From Ammoniphilus resinae (GTDB lineage Bacteria > Bacillota > Bacilli > Aneurinibacillales > RAOX-1), in assembly GCF_017873965.1 (NCBI RefSeq), contig NZ_JAGGKT010000003.1, positions 124,001 to 188,000 of the forward strand: a stretch of 64,000 nt of DNA, given 5' to 3'. Positions 62,172 through 64,000 of the stretch are shown piece by piece (within the stretch, counting starts at the first letter, position 1; each line of letters begins with the position of its first letter). The notes below the pieces were generated by a model. The model was not told where the DNA came from, did no database searches, and worked only from the letters and a program-made list of their open reading frames with translations. A program made the translations under genes and the position numbers.

Positions 62172-62987
62172 ATGAATATAGCTTGGAAAATAATTGGAGC
62201 TACGTTGGTTTTAGGATTCACGCCGCAAATCTTACCGTTATCGGAAGTTCTAAGCCACCAATCACCCGAATATGCCGATCATTATAAAGAGAATGGAAGG
62301 GTAGAGGAGCCGCCAGCTCCCAATCCGACCCCCCCACATCAAAAGGTCACACCACCAAAAAGTCAAACACAGGATAATCCAAAGGGTGGGGTCATTGATG
62401 TAGCAAACTTAAACTATGATATGGTCTTGGTTAATAAGAAGTGGAAACTTCCAGATAATTATGTTCCGCAGGACTTGGTTGAACCGCAAATTCCTTTTTC
62501 ATTCTCCGGGGATAGTGAAAAAAGACTTCTCCGTAAAGAAGCTGCAGAGGCATTAGAAAGGCTGTTTGCCAAGGCGCAAGAGGATCAAATAGAATTTGCG
62601 GGTGTCTCGGGATACCGATCTTATCAAACCCAAAACTCCATTTATCATTATAATTTAAAGACACAGGGAGAAGAAGAAGCGAATCAATATAGCGCTGTTC
62701 CCGGGCACAGTGAACATCAGACGGGACTAGCCATAGATGTTTCCAGTGCAGTAGTTAATTATACCCTTGAGGAGCCCTTCGGGGAAACCAAGGAAGGGAA
62801 ATGGCTTGCCGCACATGCTGCAGATTTTGGTTTTATTATTCGCTATCCCAAAGGGATGGAGAAAATTACGGGATATGCTTATGAACCATGGCATATTCGT
62901 TATGTTGGTCCAAAGGTTGCGGTCCAGATACAACACCTTGGCATCACACTAGAGGAATATGTAAACAAAAAACAGACCAAGTGGTAA
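62172..62987 (+). CDS. D,D-carboxypeptidase, M15 (VanY/LdcB) family
   Basis: 271 residues, RBS GGAGGTT. N-terminal signal or anchor segment, a proline-rich linker (~45-75: PPAPNPTPPHQKVTPPK), then the M15B catalytic domain: SGYRSYQTQNSIY, zinc motif GHSEHQTGLAIDVSS and EPWHIRYVG. It trims D-Ala or L,D-linked stem peptides in the cell wall, outside the membrane. Confidence 0.9.
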   Translation: MNIAWKIIGATLVLGFTPQILPLSEVLSHQSPEYADHYKENGRVEEPPAPNPTPPHQKVTPPKSQTQDNPKGGVIDVANLNYDMVLVNKKWKLPDNYVPQDLVEPQIPFSFSGDSEKRLLRKEAAEALERLFAKAQEDQIEFAGVSGYRSYQTQNSIYHYNLKTQGEEEANQYSAVPGHSEHQTGLAIDVSSAVVNYTLEEPFGETKEGKWLAAHAADFGFIIRYPKGMEKITGYAYEPWHIRYVGPKVAVQIQHLGITLEEYVNKKQTKW

Positions 62988-63008
62988 ACTACCATTTGGT
63001 CTGTTTTG
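62970..63008 (+). terminator. terminator after peptidase
   Basis: ACAGACCAA/TTGGTCTGT stem with inner GTGGTA/TACCAT pairing, followed by TTTTG. Confidence 0.75.
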
Positions 63009-63022
63009 AGGATAAATGGGTC

Positions 63023-63226
63023 TTACCCATATAAGATTTCTTCCTGGCTATAAAAGGGTTTTACAGCTCCTTGTGAATCTAGCTCCCGAAACAGTTTGCG
63101 ATAAAGTTGAATAGGAAGATTACCATTGACGTAGTCTTTTTGTAAGAAATCCAGTAATTCGTTCACATCTGAGGGTTTATCGTTTTTGGCAAGGACAAAT
63201 TTTTCAACCAAATCTTCCAAAGTCAT
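63023..63226 (-). CDS. YppF-like protein (67 aa)
   Basis: ATG 63226 behind GGGGGGA. SDVNELLDFLQKDYVNGNLPI, then LYRKLFRELDSQGAVKPF fit the YppF family of small Bacillales proteins. Function unknown. Confidence 0.6.
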   Translation of the reverse strand: MTLEDLVEKFVLAKNDKPSDVNELLDFLQKDYVNGNLPIQLYRKLFRELDSQGAVKPFYSQEEILYG

Positions 63227-63249
63227 TTTAAAAATCCCCCCTAAAATAG

Positions 63250-63263
63250 TGAAAGCGCTTAAT
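63250..63263 (+). promoter_or_regulatory. weak CcpA (cre)-like site
   Basis: TGAAAGCGCTTAAT agrees with all but the last positions of the cre consensus TGWAANCGNTNWCA. Upstream of the YppF-like gene. Confidence 0.3.
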
Positions 63264-63344
63264 AAAATATTATCATGAAAAATCCCGGATTATGTTGTTT
63301 CTGAAAATTAAAACTAACGACAAATTTTTACAAAGGTGAACAAA

Positions 63345-63382
63345 ATGAAAAGGGGCTATCCTACGATGGATAGCCCCTATAA
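63345..63382 (-). terminator. terminator for the oxidase gene
   Basis: AGGGGCTATCC (63351-63361)/GGATAGCCCCT (63368-63378), an 11-bp perfect stem; T-run on the minus strand side. Confidence 0.85.
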
Positions 63383-63401
63383 TTAAATTACAGTTCATCA
63401 A

Positions 63402-64000
63402 TTACCATGTCCGTATTGGTGGAGAGCCTGCTGGTGCATGTGTGATCATATCTGTAACCGGGATCGTATAGGCAATCAGAATTAACACGACAACAATCCC
63501 GATCCATACTTTCCAATTTTCTAGAATCCGCGGAGTAGTGTATGCATGTTCTGCTACTTCTCCGATTGGGAATTCAGTTGCTTCAATATCATTCTCAGCT
63601 TTAGGTGCGAAAAATGCAAGGTGGAAGAACAAGTAAACCATCATCATCGCTGCAATGAAAAGAATCGTTCCACCCAAGGCAACGGTGGTGTAGTGAGCGA
63701 AAAATCCGTGGAACCACTCTAACGCAGTTGGATTATCTTGATAAGTGCTGTAAGCGGTTCTTCTAGGCGCTCCAAACAATCCCAAGATATGCATGGCTGT
63801 TGACATAAAGAACATTCCGACGGACCAAAGAATGGTCTGAATCATACCTGCTCTGTTTAAAGCAGGGGTTAATTTTCTACCAGTTAGATATGGTACAAGC
63901 CAATAGGTAACACCGAAGAAAGTAAGAACGACAGGTGTTCCAACGGTTATATGGAAGTGTCCAACTACCCATAGTGTATTGTGAATCACGGTGTTCATTT
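63402..64000 (-). CDS. cbaA: ba3-type cytochrome c oxidase subunit I, C-terminal part (5' truncated by window)
   Basis: The frame runs off the window end; about 199 residues are present. VVGHFHITVGTPVVLTFFGV contains the His-Phe-His pair that ligates heme a3 and heme b in subunit I, followed by the last membrane helices and a short C-terminal tail. The pattern (LEWFHGFFAHYTT; LGLFGAPRRTAYSTY) is that of type B (ba3/b(o/a)3) oxidases. It fits with ctaA and ccdC in this window as an aerobic chain. Confidence 0.88.
   Translation of the reverse strand, partial: MNTVIHNTLWVVGHFHITVGTPVVLTFFGVTYWLVPYLTGRKLTPALNRAGMIQTILWSVGMFFMSTAMHILGLFGAPRRTAYSTYQDNPTALEWFHGFFAHYTTVALGGTILFIAAMMMVYLFFHLAFFAPKAENDIEATEFPIGEVAEHAYTTPRILENWKVWIGIVVVLILIAYTIPVTDMITHAPAGSPPIRTW

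Overview
The window is a 64-kb chromosomal segment of a low-GC, endospore-forming member of the Bacillales. The evidence is the block korA-korB / miaB-ricA-cotE / mutS-mutL / miaA-hfq, a SAM-I (S-box) leader, a spore coat morphogenetic protein, Spo0A-phosphorelay helper RicA, strong AGGAGG ribosome binding sites, frequent TTG starts, and many U-tailed terminators. The genus cannot be fixed from the sequence; gene content resembles Bacillaceae/Paenibacillaceae-type aerobes (Brevibacillus-, Aneurinibacillus- or Ammoniphilus-like). No phage, insertion sequence, rRNA, tRNA or CRISPR array was seen. Most of the segment is ordinary core genome, with pockets of uncharacterised small genes.

Layout. 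1-2.8 kb: end of a 2-oxoacid:ferredoxin oxidoreductase (korAB), an MBL hydrolase and the tRNA-modifying methyltransferase MnmM. 2.8-14.8 kb: small hypotheticals, then miaB, ricA, cotE, a predicted amidoligase, mutS, mutL, an RsmJ-like methyltransferase, miaA and hfq. 14.9-19.3 kb: a methionine region (SAM riboswitch, metQ-metN-metI, mtnE) ending in three tandem 52-bp hairpin repeats. 19.3-28.2 kb: relQ, ispG, an HpcH-type aldolase, NAD kinase, S-adenosylmethionine decarboxylase with a hairpin at its ribosome binding site, and small regulators (a DeoR-type HTH diverging from a sigma region-1.1-like protein). 28.2-36.9 kb: pyruvate phosphate dikinase, GNAT, enoyl-CoA hydratase, 6-phosphogluconate dehydrogenase, a Ca2+/H+ antiporter and envelope proteins. 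36.9-42 kb: ccdC, heme A synthase ctaA, a thioredoxin-like protein and an unrecognised three-gene cassette. 42-48.3 kb: a YkvI-type membrane protein, the tRNA hydroxylase trhO, argJ, a succinate/acetate CoA-transferase and a LytTR regulator. 48.4-57.3 kb: HAD phosphatase, a MoxR-VWA pair, a stalk-domain/Gmad2 secreted protein, SDR, MBL hydrolase, pncB and ybaK. 57.3-64 kb: a second trhO bracketed by short repeats, a K+ channel, a cysteine-depleted HesB/IscA-like protein, several hypotheticals, an M15 peptidase and the end of a ba3-type cytochrome oxidase subunit I.

Themes that link genes: anticodon-loop modification recurs (mnmM, miaB, miaA and two trhO); methionine/SAM metabolism recurs (S-box metQNI, mtnE, speH); aerobic respiration appears in ccdC, ctaA and the ba3 oxidase; sporulation appears in ricA, cotE and possibly the amidoligase.

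The most interesting signals not explained by the gene list are: (a) a family of 39-nt hairpins repeated every 52 bp at two distant loci (19.2 kb and 52.2 kb) with compensatory stem changes; (b) an amidoligase with an ATP-grasp-like front half next to cotE; (c) a HesB/IscA-fold protein whose metal-binding cysteines are all replaced by a His-rich set; (d) a 24-bp direct repeat with a sigma-K-like promoter upstream of cotE; (e) a duplicated trhO flanked by copies of an 11-mer; and (f) the 39.4-42.0 kb three-gene cassette.
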